A stretch of 42,800 nucleotides of DNA, taken from IMG/VR virus record IMGVR_UViG_3300044294_000097, positions 1-42,800 of that record. One strand, written 5' to 3'. Positions within the stretch are counted from its first letter, which is position 1; each line of letters starts with the position of its first letter. Under the pieces are notes generated by a model. That model saw nothing but the letters and a program-made list of their open reading frames with translations. It had not been told where the DNA came from and did not search any database. The translations under genes were made by a program, and so were the position numbers. This document shows positions 30,458-39,700 of the stretch, one piece after another. This stretch comes from a virus.

Positions 30458-31093
30458 ATGCCTACCAGCACCGCCATCAGCGCGCAGGGCAGCACCTTCA
30501 GCATTGAGGGCACGCCTGGCAGCGCACTGACCATCACCGCCATCACGAAGGCCACCAGCGCCGTCGTGACGGCCACCAACACCCTCGCCGTGGGCGACAC
30601 CGTCGAGTTCGGTACCGTCACCGGCATGCCCGAGATCTACGGTCTCCTGGGCATCGTCACGGCGGCCACCGGCAGCAGCTTCACGGTCAACATCGACAGC
30701 TCGGGCTTTGCCACCGCCGGCACGAGCGGCACCGCCAACCCGAAGACCTGGACCGCGGTCAACAACGTGAAGACCTACAGCGGCTTCGACGGCTCGGCCA
30801 GCGAGCTAGACAAGACGAACATGCAGTCGGGCGCGATGGAATACGCCGCCGGCCTGCAGGACTTCGGCCAGTTCAGCATCAACGTCGACGTGGACGACAC
30901 CGACGCGGGCCAGATCGCGATGCGCGCGGCCAAGACTAGCACCGCCACCAAGGCCTTCCGCCTGCGCCTGCCGAACGGCAAGCAGCGCGTCTTCAAGGGC
31001 TTCGTCAAGAAGTTCAGCGAGGAGGGCGGCGTCAACCAGATCGTGAAGGCCTCGGCCGACATCCGCATCACCGGCGTCGTCAACTTCGGCTGA
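30458..31093 (+). CDS. Major tail tube protein
   Basis: 211 residues. The first about 90 are Thr/Ala/Gly-rich beta-strand repeats (TAITKATSAVVTATNTLAVG, then GTVTGMPEIYGLLGIVTAAT) and look like an added beta module. The rest (WTAVNNVKTYSGFDGSASEL, QSGAMEYAAGLQDFGQFSIN and the C-terminal RVFKGFVKKFSEEGGVNQIV) is the tube-protein fold. It stacks as hexamers to form the tail conduit. ATTTCGGAGC upstream provides the ribosome binding site. Confidence 0.88.
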   Translation: MPTSTAISAQGSTFSIEGTPGSALTITAITKATSAVVTATNTLAVGDTVEFGTVTGMPEIYGLLGIVTAATGSSFTVNIDSSGFATAGTSGTANPKTWTAVNNVKTYSGFDGSASELDKTNMQSGAMEYAAGLQDFGQFSINVDVDDTDAGQIAMRAAKTSTATKAFRLRLPNGKQRVFKGFVKKFSEEGGVNQIVKASADIRITGVVNFG

Positions 31094-31098
31094 TCGAC

Positions 31099-31476
31099 AT
31101 GGCCGGCATCGACGATCTCGACACGGCCCTGGAGCGCCTGGGCGGCGCGCTGTCCGGCGAGCAGCTGGCGGCGCTGCTCGCCCGGGCGGTCGAACCCACG
31201 GCAGAGCACGCGCGCACGCACGTGGCCGTCGAGACCGGCGAAGTGCGTGACGCCATTCAGGTCACCAGCCGCCACACGCGCACTCGCGCGACCGCCTCGG
31301 TCGAAGTCGCCGGCTCCACGCCGGGCGGCGTCGCGCGCGAGGCCATCTTCCTGGAGTTCGGCACGTCCAAGATGGCCGCCGAGCCCTTCCTGCGCCCCGC
31401 CCTGGCAGCCACCCAGGGCGAGGTCGCCAACACCGTCGCCGCCGGCCTCGCCGGCATCCTGAAGCCCTTCGAGTGA
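31099..31476 (+). CDS. HK97 gp10-like neck/tail protein
   Basis: 125 residues. LARAVEPTAEHARTHVAVET followed by GEVRDAIQV and the C-terminal EAIFLEFGTSKMAAEPFLRP is the hallmark of the HK97-gp10 family (FxExGTxxxxAxPFLRPA). Members help join head and tail. Here the gene follows the tail tube gene rather than preceding the tail terminator, a change from the usual order. Its stop overlaps the next GTG (GTGA). Confidence 0.88.
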   Translation: MAGIDDLDTALERLGGALSGEQLAALLARAVEPTAEHARTHVAVETGEVRDAIQVTSRHTRTRATASVEVAGSTPGGVAREAIFLEFGTSKMAAEPFLRPALAATQGEVANTVAAGLAGILKPFE

Positions 31477-31874
31477 ACCCCATGACCATCGACAAGACCG
31501 CGCTGCTGGCAGCGCTTGCCTGCACCACCGTCTCCACCACCGTGCCGGGCTTCGGCACCGTCAACATCCGCCAAGTGTCGGTCGCCGAGAACGACCGGAT
31601 CCGCGCCGGCATCAAGGCCGACCCGGACGCAGCGCATTCCAGCTTCGGGCTGCAGCTGCTGGTGGCCAGCGTGGTCGACGACGACGGCGCTCCGGTGTTC
31701 ACGACCGACGACATCCCCGCGCTGAAGCAGGCGGCTGGCCGCAAGGTCGACAAGCTGGTCGAGGCTGTGCTCGACGCGAACGGCTACGCGGTGGAGAAGG
31801 TGGGAAACGGTCAGGCCTCCGGGCCGACCCAGAGCGCCGCTTCCGATTCCGGCTCGCCCTCGCCCTCGGCATGA
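31473..31874 (+). CDS. Tail assembly chaperone, G-like
   Basis: 133 residues if begun at the GTG at 31473 (GTGA overlap), or three residues shorter from ATG 31482. VSVAENDRIRAGIKADPDAA and QLLVASVVDDDGAPVFTTDD match small tail chaperones, which coat the tape measure during assembly. The C-terminus is a Ser/Pro tail. Near its end lies GGGAAAC (31802-31808) in the correct register for -1 slippage into the next frame. Confidence 0.8.
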   Translation: MNPMTIDKTALLAALACTTVSTTVPGFGTVNIRQVSVAENDRIRAGIKADPDAAHSSFGLQLLVASVVDDDGAPVFTTDDIPALKQAAGRKVDKLVEAVLDANGYAVEKVGNGQASGPTQSAASDSGSPSPSA

Positions 31875-32167
31875 CCGTGGCCGAGCTCAGCGAGCGCATG
31901 AGCGCCGCCGAGCTCGCCCAGTGGGCCGAGTTCCACGACCTGGAACCCTTCGGAAGCCACTTCGACGACCTGCGCGCTGGGACGGTCGCCAGCGCGATCT
32001 ACAACGTGAACCGCGACACCAAGGTGCGGCGCGATCCGTTCGCCCCGCTGGACTTCATGCCGTGGAACTCGCTGCAGCAGCCCGACGACACGCCGCCGGC
32101 GCCCGCTGACCCCGAGGCGCTATCGGCCAAGCTGGACGCTGTCCTGTTTGGCCGCGCGCCCACCTGA
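31473..32167 (+). CDS. G-T fusion tail chaperone made by -1 frameshift
   Basis: Predicted second product: about 112 residues in the first frame up to the AAC at 31806-31808, then the -1 frame to the stop at 32165-32167, about 231 residues in all. The bridging residues SGLRADPERRFRFRLALALG lead into MTVAELSERM. The run RLALALG.TV.EL is what the T-domain (DUF4035-like) family normally has before that point, so the frame upstream of the T ATG is coding. The fusion should bind both tape measure and tube protein. Confidence 0.8.
31802..31808 (+). promoter_or_regulatory. -1 programmed frameshift heptamer GGGAAAC
   Basis: In the chaperone frame the codons fall as G GGA AAC, the X XXY YYZ pattern with X=G, Y=A and Z=C. 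After slipping back one base the frame reads without a stop into the next gene. A small GGCC-TCCG-GGCC stem starts six bases downstream. Lambda uses the near-identical GGGAAAG in gene G. Confidence 0.85.
31871..32167 (+). CDS. Tail assembly chaperone T domain (DUF4035-like)
   Basis: The second chaperone frame, which could also start at ATG 31871 (ATGA overlap) as a 98-residue protein: MTVAELSERMSAAELAQWAE followed by FHDLEPFGSHFDDLRAGTVA. The EW..F..LEPFG pattern is typical of the T/DUF4035 domain, which recruits tube subunits. Most likely it is made chiefly as the extension of the G product by frameshift at 31802-31808; independent initiation is possible but has no clear ribosome binding site. 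Confidence 0.8.
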   Translation: MTVAELSERMSAAELAQWAEFHDLEPFGSHFDDLRAGTVASAIYNVNRDTKVRRDPFAPLDFMPWNSLQQPDDTPPAPADPEALSAKLDAVLFGRAPT

Positions 32168-32176
32168 GGCAACACC

Positions 32177-34612
32177 ATGTCCCTCGCGAACCTCTCCATC
32201 GACGTCACCGTCAACACCGGCCAGGCCCAACGCGGCCTGCGCGAGGTGGGCAGCACGGCGCGCGAGCAGTTCGACCGGTCCGGCGCCGCGGTGGATGACT
32301 TCCGCGCCGAGATCCTGGCCGCCAGCTCGGCCCTGGACCGCGCCGCGCGCAGCATGGGCGCCGGCATGGACCGCGCCGCCACCGAGATCGAGGCATCGTC
32401 GGCGCGCAGCGAGCAGGCCATCGCCAGCATCGGCGACGCTGCCAACGACGTGAAGTTCAACGGCCTCACCGAGCGAGTCTCGGCAGCCTTCGAGGCCGCT
32501 TTCGGCGCTGCCTACGCGGGCACCCAGACCTACCTGCAGAAGACCGAGGACTTCGTCGTGGCCAAGGGCAAGGCCATCGCGATCAGTCTGGCCATCACGG
32601 CCGTCAGCGCGGCGGCCGGCGCCGTCTATGCCGCCTACAAGGTGGTCAGCGGCACGCTGGGCTTTGTGAAGGGGCTCTTCACCGGCGAGAGCTACAAGGC
32701 CGACAGCATCGACCGACTGATCGCCCGCAACAAGGAGCTGATCGAAAGACAGACCGCTGCGAAGAAAGAGTCGGCGGACATGGACTACCGCGTCACGAAG
32801 TCGATGCGAGAGAACGGTGCCGAGCTGGACCGCTTGGGCATCAAGTACAAGGACCAGGATGGTCGCCTGCTGTCGCACCGCGAGTACCTTCAGAACGTCA
32901 AGAAGGGGCTTGAGGAATACGCATCCGGATACGACCGCGTGCAGGCCGCGCAAGCCATCGGTGTTGGAAGCCTTGAAGAAGTGGCGGCTGCTCTCAAGGA
33001 CAACGATGCGGAACAGGCAAAGGTCAACGATCGTCTGGACCAGTACCTGTTGCGTATCGGCCCACAAGGGCAAGCCGAGATCACGCGCTATGAGAAGGCG
33101 ATCAAAGCGTTCAACGAGGAGATGCAGCGCACCTCCGACGGCTTCAGCCAGGCGATCGCCGACAGCATCATGCCTGCGTTGACCGACTTGGCGGAGTACT
33201 TCCAGAACGGCTGGCCGTTTGCCGTGCGCTGGTTCCGTGGCAGCCTGGCCACGATCACGTCGCTGTTCTACGGCCTCAAGATGGCAGCCGACGTGGCGCT
33301 GGAGGCCATCCGTGCCGGCGTGCAGGTCACGGGCGAGATGATTGCCGGCGTCGCCTCGGCCACGGTCAAGGCCTTCCGCGGCGACTTCAGCGGCGCGGCT
33401 GACGACATGAAGCGCGCATGGCAGCTCAGCGGCATCGCCGTCAGCCAGGCGCTCGACCAGGTCGCCAAGGATGCCGAGAAGAACCGCGATCGCATGGCCC
33501 TGGCGTTTGGCCTGGATGGCTTGAAGCCTGGCGCTGTCGCTCCCCCAGACAAGGGCAAGAAGACCTGGGTTCCTCCGCCCGATCAGGCAAAGGCCGCCGT
33601 CAAGAGCCCGTACCAGACCTACCTGGACGAGCTGGATCGCATGGCCGTGAAGGTCGAGCAGAACGAGTACGCGAGCCTGCGCCTCAAGGCGGCCCAGCTG
33701 GCACAGAAGGAAGGCATCACCGACCTGACGAAGGCCTACGAAGCGATCGACCGGGTGCAGCGCGGCGACAGCGCGCGAGTGGTGGAAGCCCACTCGCAGG
33801 CGCTTTACGAGTCCGCAAACGCCTACGAGTTCGAGACGAGCCTGATCGGCAAGAACGCGCTTGAGCAGGAGAAACTGATCATTGCCTATCAGGAGCGGCT
33901 GGAGATTGATCGTCAGATCCGTGCCGCTCAGAAGGCCGGCAAGCCTCTTGACCAGACGGCCATCGACGATCTGAACGAGATGGCCAAGGGCTGGATCAAG
34001 CTGCGCCAGAACCAAGCAGATGCGCGAGACGAGTTTGCTCGCAGCTTCGACGTTGGTGTCAGCACTGCGCTCAGCAACTACGTCCGGGCCGCTACTGACG
34101 CTGCGTCGAACGTCGCGACGCTGATCAGTGGCAGTTTCCAGCGCATGGAAGACGCGATGCTCAGCTTCGTCCACACCGGCAAGCTGAACCTGAAAGACCT
34201 GTTCACCTACATGGCTGACGAGTACATCCGGCAGACCATTCGGATGCAGCTCGCCAAGCTCTCAGCAGGCATCGCCACCAGCCTCGCTGGCGGCTTCGAC
34301 AACTTCGTGGGCGATGTCGCCTACGTGTTCGGGCAGGGCAGCTTCCACCTGGCCAACGGCATCGACTACGTGCCCTATGACGGCTACCCGGCCACGCTGC
34401 ACGAGGGCGAGAAGGTGCTCACCCGTCAGCAGGCCCAGGCTGATCGCTCCGGCCGCTCCGACGCCGGTTCGGCCGGGCCGTCCGTGGTCATCAACGTGGC
34501 CTCCGGCATCACGCACGGCGAGTTCGCGGCGATGGTTCCGCAGCTGGTGCAGCAGATCAAGAACCAGGTGCAGTGGGCCAGCCGCCGCCCTGGCTACGTG
34601 GGAGTGCTCTGA
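32177..34612 (+). CDS. Tail tape measure protein
   Basis: 811 residues, ATG 32177. The N-terminus (SLANLSIDVTVNTGQAQRGL, then REVGSTAREQF) is a standard tape-measure start. A hydrophobic stretch (AIAISLAITAVSAAAGAVYA) lies near residues 134-153. Helical coiled segments fill 170-690. The C-terminal region has MLSFVHTGKLNLKDLFTYMA followed by DEYIRQTIRMQLAKL, like lambda H, and the final YVPYDGYPATLHEGEKVLTR. It sets tail length and is ejected into the host. This is a rather short tape measure, implying a tail of about 120 nm at 0.15 nm per residue. Confidence 0.93.
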   Translation: MSLANLSIDVTVNTGQAQRGLREVGSTAREQFDRSGAAVDDFRAEILAASSALDRAARSMGAGMDRAATEIEASSARSEQAIASIGDAANDVKFNGLTERVSAAFEAAFGAAYAGTQTYLQKTEDFVVAKGKAIAISLAITAVSAAAGAVYAAYKVVSGTLGFVKGLFTGESYKADSIDRLIARNKELIERQTAAKKESADMDYRVTKSMRENGAELDRLGIKYKDQDGRLLSHREYLQNVKKGLEEYASGYDRVQAAQAIGVGSLEEVAAALKDNDAEQAKVNDRLDQYLLRIGPQGQAEITRYEKAIKAFNEEMQRTSDGFSQAIADSIMPALTDLAEYFQNGWPFAVRWFRGSLATITSLFYGLKMAADVALEAIRAGVQVTGEMIAGVASATVKAFRGDFSGAADDMKRAWQLSGIAVSQALDQVAKDAEKNRDRMALAFGLDGLKPGAVAPPDKGKKTWVPPPDQAKAAVKSPYQTYLDELDRMAVKVEQNEYASLRLKAAQLAQKEGITDLTKAYEAIDRVQRGDSARVVEAHSQALYESANAYEFETSLIGKNALEQEKLIIAYQERLEIDRQIRAAQKAGKPLDQTAIDDLNEMAKGWIKLRQNQADARDEFARSFDVGVSTALSNYVRAATDAASNVATLISGSFQRMEDAMLSFVHTGKLNLKDLFTYMADEYIRQTIRMQLAKLSAGIATSLAGGFDNFVGDVAYVFGQGSFHLANGIDYVPYDGYPATLHEGEKVLTRQQAQADRSGRSDAGSAGPSVVINVASGITHGEFAAMVPQLVQQIKNQVQWASRRPGYVGVL

Positions 34613-34615
34613 ACC

Positions 34616-35200
34616 ATGGCCACCTGGGACTTCCCCGCGGCGCTCACGCCCCAGCTCTGGACCTGGAAATCGGTGAAGGCCGGCGTCCAGTTCCGCAGCC
34701 CCTTCAACGGGGCCGTGGAGACGGTCGGCTTCCCCGGCGCCCGCTGGGGCATCAGCATGACCCTGCCGCAGTCGCCCGGCGCAAGCGGTGGGCAGGCGGA
34801 GGCTTTCTTCGCGCTCCTGTGCGGGGGCGTCGAGCGTGTGCGCATGGGGCACCTGCGCCGCCCGGTGCCGAGCGGAACCATGCGCGGCACGCCGACGCTC
34901 AACACCAGCGCTGCGCGCGGCGCCCAGACCGTGGCCATCAACACGACCGGCACGCTGTCTGCCGGCGACCTGTTCAAGGTGGGCGGCCAGCTCTTCATGG
35001 CGGCCATGGATTGCACGCCCAGCGCTGGCGTGCTGACGGTGCCTCTCGTGCAGTCCGTGCGCGTGGCGCTGGCCTCCGGTGCTGCCGTGGCTTGGGACCG
35101 GCCCACGGTCGACTTCATCATGCCGGCGATGACCAGCGCCGCCTCTTACCGGCCAGGCGCAATGGACGGCATCGCCGTGGAACTCGAGGAGGCATTCTGA
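34616..35200 (+). CDS. Minor tail protein, 194 aa
   Basis: MATWDFPAALTPQLWTWKSV, then GAVETVGFPGARWGISMTLP and AGDLFKVGGQLFMAAMDCTP. It is beta-rich, with a small SH3/OB-like insertion (residues about 90-135) of the type seen in distal tail proteins. It follows the tape measure directly and overlaps the next gene (TGATG). By position it is a distal tail or baseplate hub component. I do not recognise a precise family. Confidence 0.75.
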   Translation: MATWDFPAALTPQLWTWKSVKAGVQFRSPFNGAVETVGFPGARWGISMTLPQSPGASGGQAEAFFALLCGGVERVRMGHLRRPVPSGTMRGTPTLNTSAARGAQTVAINTTGTLSAGDLFKVGGQLFMAAMDCTPSAGVLTVPLVQSVRVALASGAAVAWDRPTVDFIMPAMTSAASYRPGAMDGIAVELEEAF

Positions 35201-35760
35201 TGCGCACCCTGTCTTCAGGCGGCACCGCACTGCTGGGCGTCAAGTCGACGCTGGCCCTGCTGGTCGAAATGCAACTGACGACGCCGATCTACCTGACCAC
35301 GGCCATCGTCGACATCGACTACGCCGGGCACACCTACGTCGGCGGCCGGGGCCTGGACATTGAGCCCGTCAAGGATCAGGGCGGCGAGCTGCAGCAGCTG
35401 CGCTTCAGCCTGAGCGGCGTGCCCAGCTCCTACATCGCCCTGGCCCTTTCTGAACCGATTCAGGGCAAGGTGGTCAAGGTCTCCACGGCGCTCATGGATC
35501 CCGCCAACGACAGCATCCTGGACGTGATGCCGCTGTGGAGCGGCACCCTGGATCAGATGCCCATCAAGCACGGCGCCGAGTTCAGCATCATCAGCGTGAC
35601 TGCGGAGAGCCGCGGCGTCTCGTTCAGCCGCCCCAAGGGCGTGCGCTACACCGACTCCGAGCAGAACCGCCTCTACAGCGGCGACCGCTGCCTCGAATAC
35701 CTGGTGTCCCAAGCCGCCCACCAGGACACGTGGCCAAGCGCCAGCTTCTTCAAGTCCTGA
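35200..35760 (+). CDS. Minor tail protein, 186 aa
   Basis: From ATG 35200: STLALLVEMQLTTPIYLTTA, IVDIDYAGHTYVGGRGLDIE, LQQLRFSLSGVPSSYIALAL and AEFSIISVTAESRGVSFSRP. The DY.G.TY.G...DI.P pattern and the C-terminal R.YSGDRCLEYLV resemble hub-type minor tail proteins of siphoviruses. The start overlaps the preceding stop; upstream open frame is shadow. It is separated from the K-like gene by the HNH insertion. Confidence 0.75.
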   Translation: MRTLSSGGTALLGVKSTLALLVEMQLTTPIYLTTAIVDIDYAGHTYVGGRGLDIEPVKDQGGELQQLRFSLSGVPSSYIALALSEPIQGKVVKVSTALMDPANDSILDVMPLWSGTLDQMPIKHGAEFSIISVTAESRGVSFSRPKGVRYTDSEQNRLYSGDRCLEYLVSQAAHQDTWPSASFFKS

Positions 35761-35763
35761 GTC

Positions 35764-36354
35764 ATGTGCAGTTCGGACGACGAAGCGCGCCGCCTGGCGC
35801 GCAATGCCTACATGCGCGAATGGAACGCCCGCAACAAGGAAAAGGTGCGAGCGGCGCAGAAGGCCTCCAGGGCCAAGAAGCCTGAGCACTATGCGGCCTT
35901 TGCCAAGGGCTGGTACCAGGACCACCGCGAGGAGGTGCTGGCCCGCGTCAAGGCCTCCTATCAGCCCCGGCCTCCGCGCGCTCGCTCCAAGAAGTCCGAG
36001 GAAGAACGCCGCCAGCAGGTCAAGGCATGGCACTACGCCAACCACGAGAAGCGGCTGGCTCAAAAGCGCGAGTGGTCGGCCGCCAACCGCCAGCGCGGCG
36101 CGGCCTATGGCGCCCAGCGCCGTGCGGCCAAGTTGCAAGCCACGCCGGCGTGGGCCATCAAGTTCTTCATCAACGAGGTGTACGACCTCGCCCGCCTGCG
36201 CACGCAGATGACGGGCATCCAGTGGGAGGTGGATCACATCGTCCCGCTGATCAGCGACATCGTCTGCGGCCTGCACGTCGAGCACAACCTGCGAGTCGTG
36301 CCGCGCCGCTTGAACCGAAGCAAGGGAAACCGGCACTGGCCGGACATGCCATGA
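35764..36354 (+). CDS. HNH endonuclease inserted in the tail gene cluster
   Basis: 196 residues. The first 120 are Arg/Lys/Ala-rich helices (MREWNARNKEKVRAAQKASR, then HYANHEKRLAQKREWSAANR) of repeated Y/W..N..K pattern, a common DNA-binding arm in phage HNH proteins. The HNH core is WEVDHIVPLISDIVCGLHVE followed by HNLRVVPRRLNRSKGN. It splits two tail genes that usually adjoin, consistent with a free-standing homing endonuclease. It ends by an ATGA overlap with the next gene. Confidence 0.88.
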   Translation: MCSSDDEARRLARNAYMREWNARNKEKVRAAQKASRAKKPEHYAAFAKGWYQDHREEVLARVKASYQPRPPRARSKKSEEERRQQVKAWHYANHEKRLAQKREWSAANRQRGAAYGAQRRAAKLQATPAWAIKFFINEVYDLARLRTQMTGIQWEVDHIVPLISDIVCGLHVEHNLRVVPRRLNRSKGNRHWPDMP

Positions 36355-36755
36355 CCCAGCGATACCGAGACTGGCAGAGCCGCCTGCAGGCCTGCCTGGC
36401 GGAGCGCCGCCTGCGCGCCTTCGAGTGGGGCAGTCACGACTGCTGCCTGTTCGTCTGCGACGCGGTGCTCGCCATGACCGGCCACGATCCGGCCAGCGAC
36501 GTCCGCGGCTACACCACCGAGCGGCAAGCCATGCGCATCGTGCGGGAGCTGGGCGGCATGCGCGCGATCGCCAGCAGCCGCTTCGGCGAGGCCGTGCCGT
36601 TGCTCGCTGCGCAGGTGGGTGACGTGGGCCTGCTCGACCTTGACGGCCGGCAGAGCCTGGCGCTCTGCGGCGGCGGCCACTGGCTGGCGCCCGGGGAACT
36701 GCGTGTCGAGACCCTGCCGCTCGATGCGGCCATCGCTGCCTGGAGGTGCGTGTAG
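36351..36755 (+). CDS. Tail assembly peptidase-like protein (DUF6950 / K-like)
   Basis: 134 residues: FEWGSHDCCLFVCDAVLAMT, GHDPASDVRGYTTERQAMRI, AAQVGDVGLLDLDG and CGGGHWLAPG. The Cys in SHDCC and His in GGHW fit an NlpC/P60-like cysteine peptidase fold. Proteins of this kind occur just before the J-like gene and may cut peptidoglycan during DNA entry or help tip assembly. ATG 36351 overlaps the HNH stop. Confidence 0.82.
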   Translation: MTQRYRDWQSRLQACLAERRLRAFEWGSHDCCLFVCDAVLAMTGHDPASDVRGYTTERQAMRIVRELGGMRAIASSRFGEAVPLLAAQVGDVGLLDLDGRQSLALCGGGHWLAPGELRVETLPLDAAIAAWRCV

Positions 36756-39700
36756 ATGCCGCCCGTCATCATCGCCGCCGCCGCCGCCTACGTCGGCGCC
36801 ATCTCTCTGACGGCCTTCGTGGTCATCACGGCCAGCTATGTGGTCGGCCAGTACCAGGCTGGCCGCGCCCGGGCCAAGGCGCGCGACGCCTACAACGCGA
36901 GCCTGAAGGACCGGCTGGTCTCCACGACCACGGTCGACGGCTTCCGCAGCCGTGTCTATGGCCGCGTGCGCAACGTGGACGGCATCCTGTTCAAGGCGAC
37001 GCGTGGCGACAAGAGCCAGTACTACACGCTGGTCGTGGCCCTGGCGGGTCACGAGTGCGACGCGATCGAGACCGTCTACTTCAACGATACCCCGCTGACG
37101 CTCGACAGCAATGGCTACGTGCTGAACGCGCCCTGGGGGGGCACGACGGTCGCGTCTGGTGGGCGCCTGTTCTTCGGGCAGGGCACGGTCAACCTGACCG
37201 GCGGCAACGGCTCGGCCACGATGCCCGACATCCCGATCGCTGCCACCGTGAAGGTGAGCATCGACGGCAACCTGGCGTCTTCCTCCTACGTGAGCGTGTC
37301 CGGCAGCACCGTGACGGTGACCGGGTTCGACGGCTACACCGGCACCGCCACGGTGAACTACCAGTGGAACCAGACGGCCAGCGCCGCGAGCAGCAAGGCC
37401 CGCGTGCGCAAGTACCTCGGGACTCCGGGCCAAGACCTGAGTACCGTGCTGGCGCCGTTGTTCCCCGGTCTGATCACCAGCGGCCGCCACCGGTTCGCTG
37501 GCATCTGCTGCCTGCTGGTCGACCTCGAGTACGACCAGGATGCGTTCCCCTCGGGCGTCCCGCAGATCTCGGCCGTGATCCGAGGCGCCAAGGTCACCGA
37601 CCGGCGCACCGGCGTGACCGCCTGGTCGCAGAACCCGGCTGTGATTGCTGACGACTGGGCCCGGTACTCGCAGGGCGGCGGCGCGCAGGACTCCGAGCTC
37701 GTCGCGTCGTCGTTCATCGCGGCCGCCAACGCCTGCGACGTGTCGCACACCTTCAGCTCAACCAATGCCGACGGCACGGTGACCAGCACCACGCGGCCGA
37801 TGTACACCTGCAACATCGTCTGCAGAACCGACGCGAACCCCAGCGACACCCTGAGCGCGATCGTCGAGTCGATGGCGGGCGGCTGGGCGTGGACCGGCGG
37901 CCAGCTGCGCGTGCGGGCTGGCGCGTACTCGGCGCCGGTGGCCACGCTCACCGAGAGCTGGTGCGGAGGCCAGGGCGACATCGACATCATCGCGAACGCT
38001 GCCCGAAACGACCTGATCAACGTCTACGTGCCGACGATCGCCAACGAGGCGCAGGCCTACGTGGCCGCGCCGGTCCCGCGGGTTGCAGCGGATGCCTACA
38101 TCTCCCTGGACGGCGGCGAGCTTCCCCGCGACATCAACCTCGAGGGCGTGACGGACGCAGACCACGCTCAGCACATCTGCGGCGTGCTGCTGCGCGATCA
38201 GCGGCAGGGCCTGACGGGCAGCATCCCCTGCAACCTCTCGGCCTACCCAATCGAGGTGTTCGACACCATCGCGCTTGACCTGCCGCGCTTCGGCTTCAGC
38301 GGCAAGACGGTGATGGTGACCGGCTGGCAGTTCAGCCAGACCGGCGGAGTGATCCTGACCTGGAAGGAAACCGACGCGTCGATCTTCGACCCGGACGCGG
38401 GCTTCACGCGCAGCGATGCTGCGCCCAACACGCAGCTGGCCAACCCGTTCTACGTCCCCACGCTGTCGCTCAACACGCCCCTGAGCGGCACCGCCCAGCT
38501 GCTGAAGCAAGCCGACGGCACGATCGTCAGCCGCATCCTGGTCAGCTGGTCGGCGGTGCAGGACGCGGGCGTGCTCAACGGCGGCACGATCGAGATCCGC
38601 TACGGGCTCGCCACGCTGCCGTCGTCGCAGTGGCAGGTCGTGACCGTCCCCGGCACGGACACGCGGGTCTACCTTGACGGCGTGCAGGACGGGGCCATCT
38701 ACGTCATCTCGGCCCGCTGCCGCAACAAGCTCGTGACCGGCGACTGGTCGACGCTGCTCGCGCACAAGGTGGTCGGCAAGACGGCCGCACCGACCACGCC
38801 CTCTGGCTTCGCGTTCGCCGACGCGCCGGGCGGGTCGATGCTGACGTGGAACGCAAACACCGACACCGACTACCTCGAAAGCCGTCTGGCGCTGGGCTCG
38901 ACCTACGCCGGCGCCACCGAGCTCTGGCGCGGCAGCGCGAACAGCTTCTTCTGGCTGCAGGCCACCGCCGGCACCTACACGGTGTGGCTGACCCATCGCG
39001 ACACCAGCGGCAACGTGTCGACGCCGGTTTCGCTGAGCGTGGTCGTGTCCGCCGCTTCGGCCTCTCTGGTGCAGATCGAGTACTCGGTGGACGGATCGAC
39101 CGCCTGGCACACGACCTTCACGACCGGCGACATCTACATGCGCCAGCGCGTGGGCTCGACGGGCGCATGGCAGGGGCCTATTCGGATCGTCGGCCAGACC
39201 GGCCCGACGGGCCCGACTGGACCTACCGGGTCGACCGGCAGCCCTGGTACGGATGCAACGCAGGCCGCCACGGTCACGCTCTGGCAGTGGGCAACGGCAA
39301 CGCCCACCGATCCCAGCGGGTCGTCCACCTATACCTGGTCCTCGGGTGCGCACAGCGGCTACACCGGTGGCGGCGGCTGGGCGACGTCGATCCCTGCGAA
39401 CCCCGGCACGGCGGGGATCAAGCTCTGGCAGGCGGTCAAGACGATCACCGCTTCCGCCACAACCAGCAGCAGCACCGTGTCGTGGGCCAGCGGCTTCAGC
39501 GTCGCCGCTGTCTCGGGCAACGGCAACAACGGCAGCGCCGGCCTACAGAGCGCGACGCCGACCGTGTACCAGTGGGCCAGCAGCATCCCGGCCGGCCCGT
39601 CAGGCGCAGCGACCTACACCTGGTCCACCGCGAGCTTTGGCGCGGCGCCGTCCGGCTGGTCACTAACGCCTGGCACGTCACCCAGCGCGGGCTTCACACT

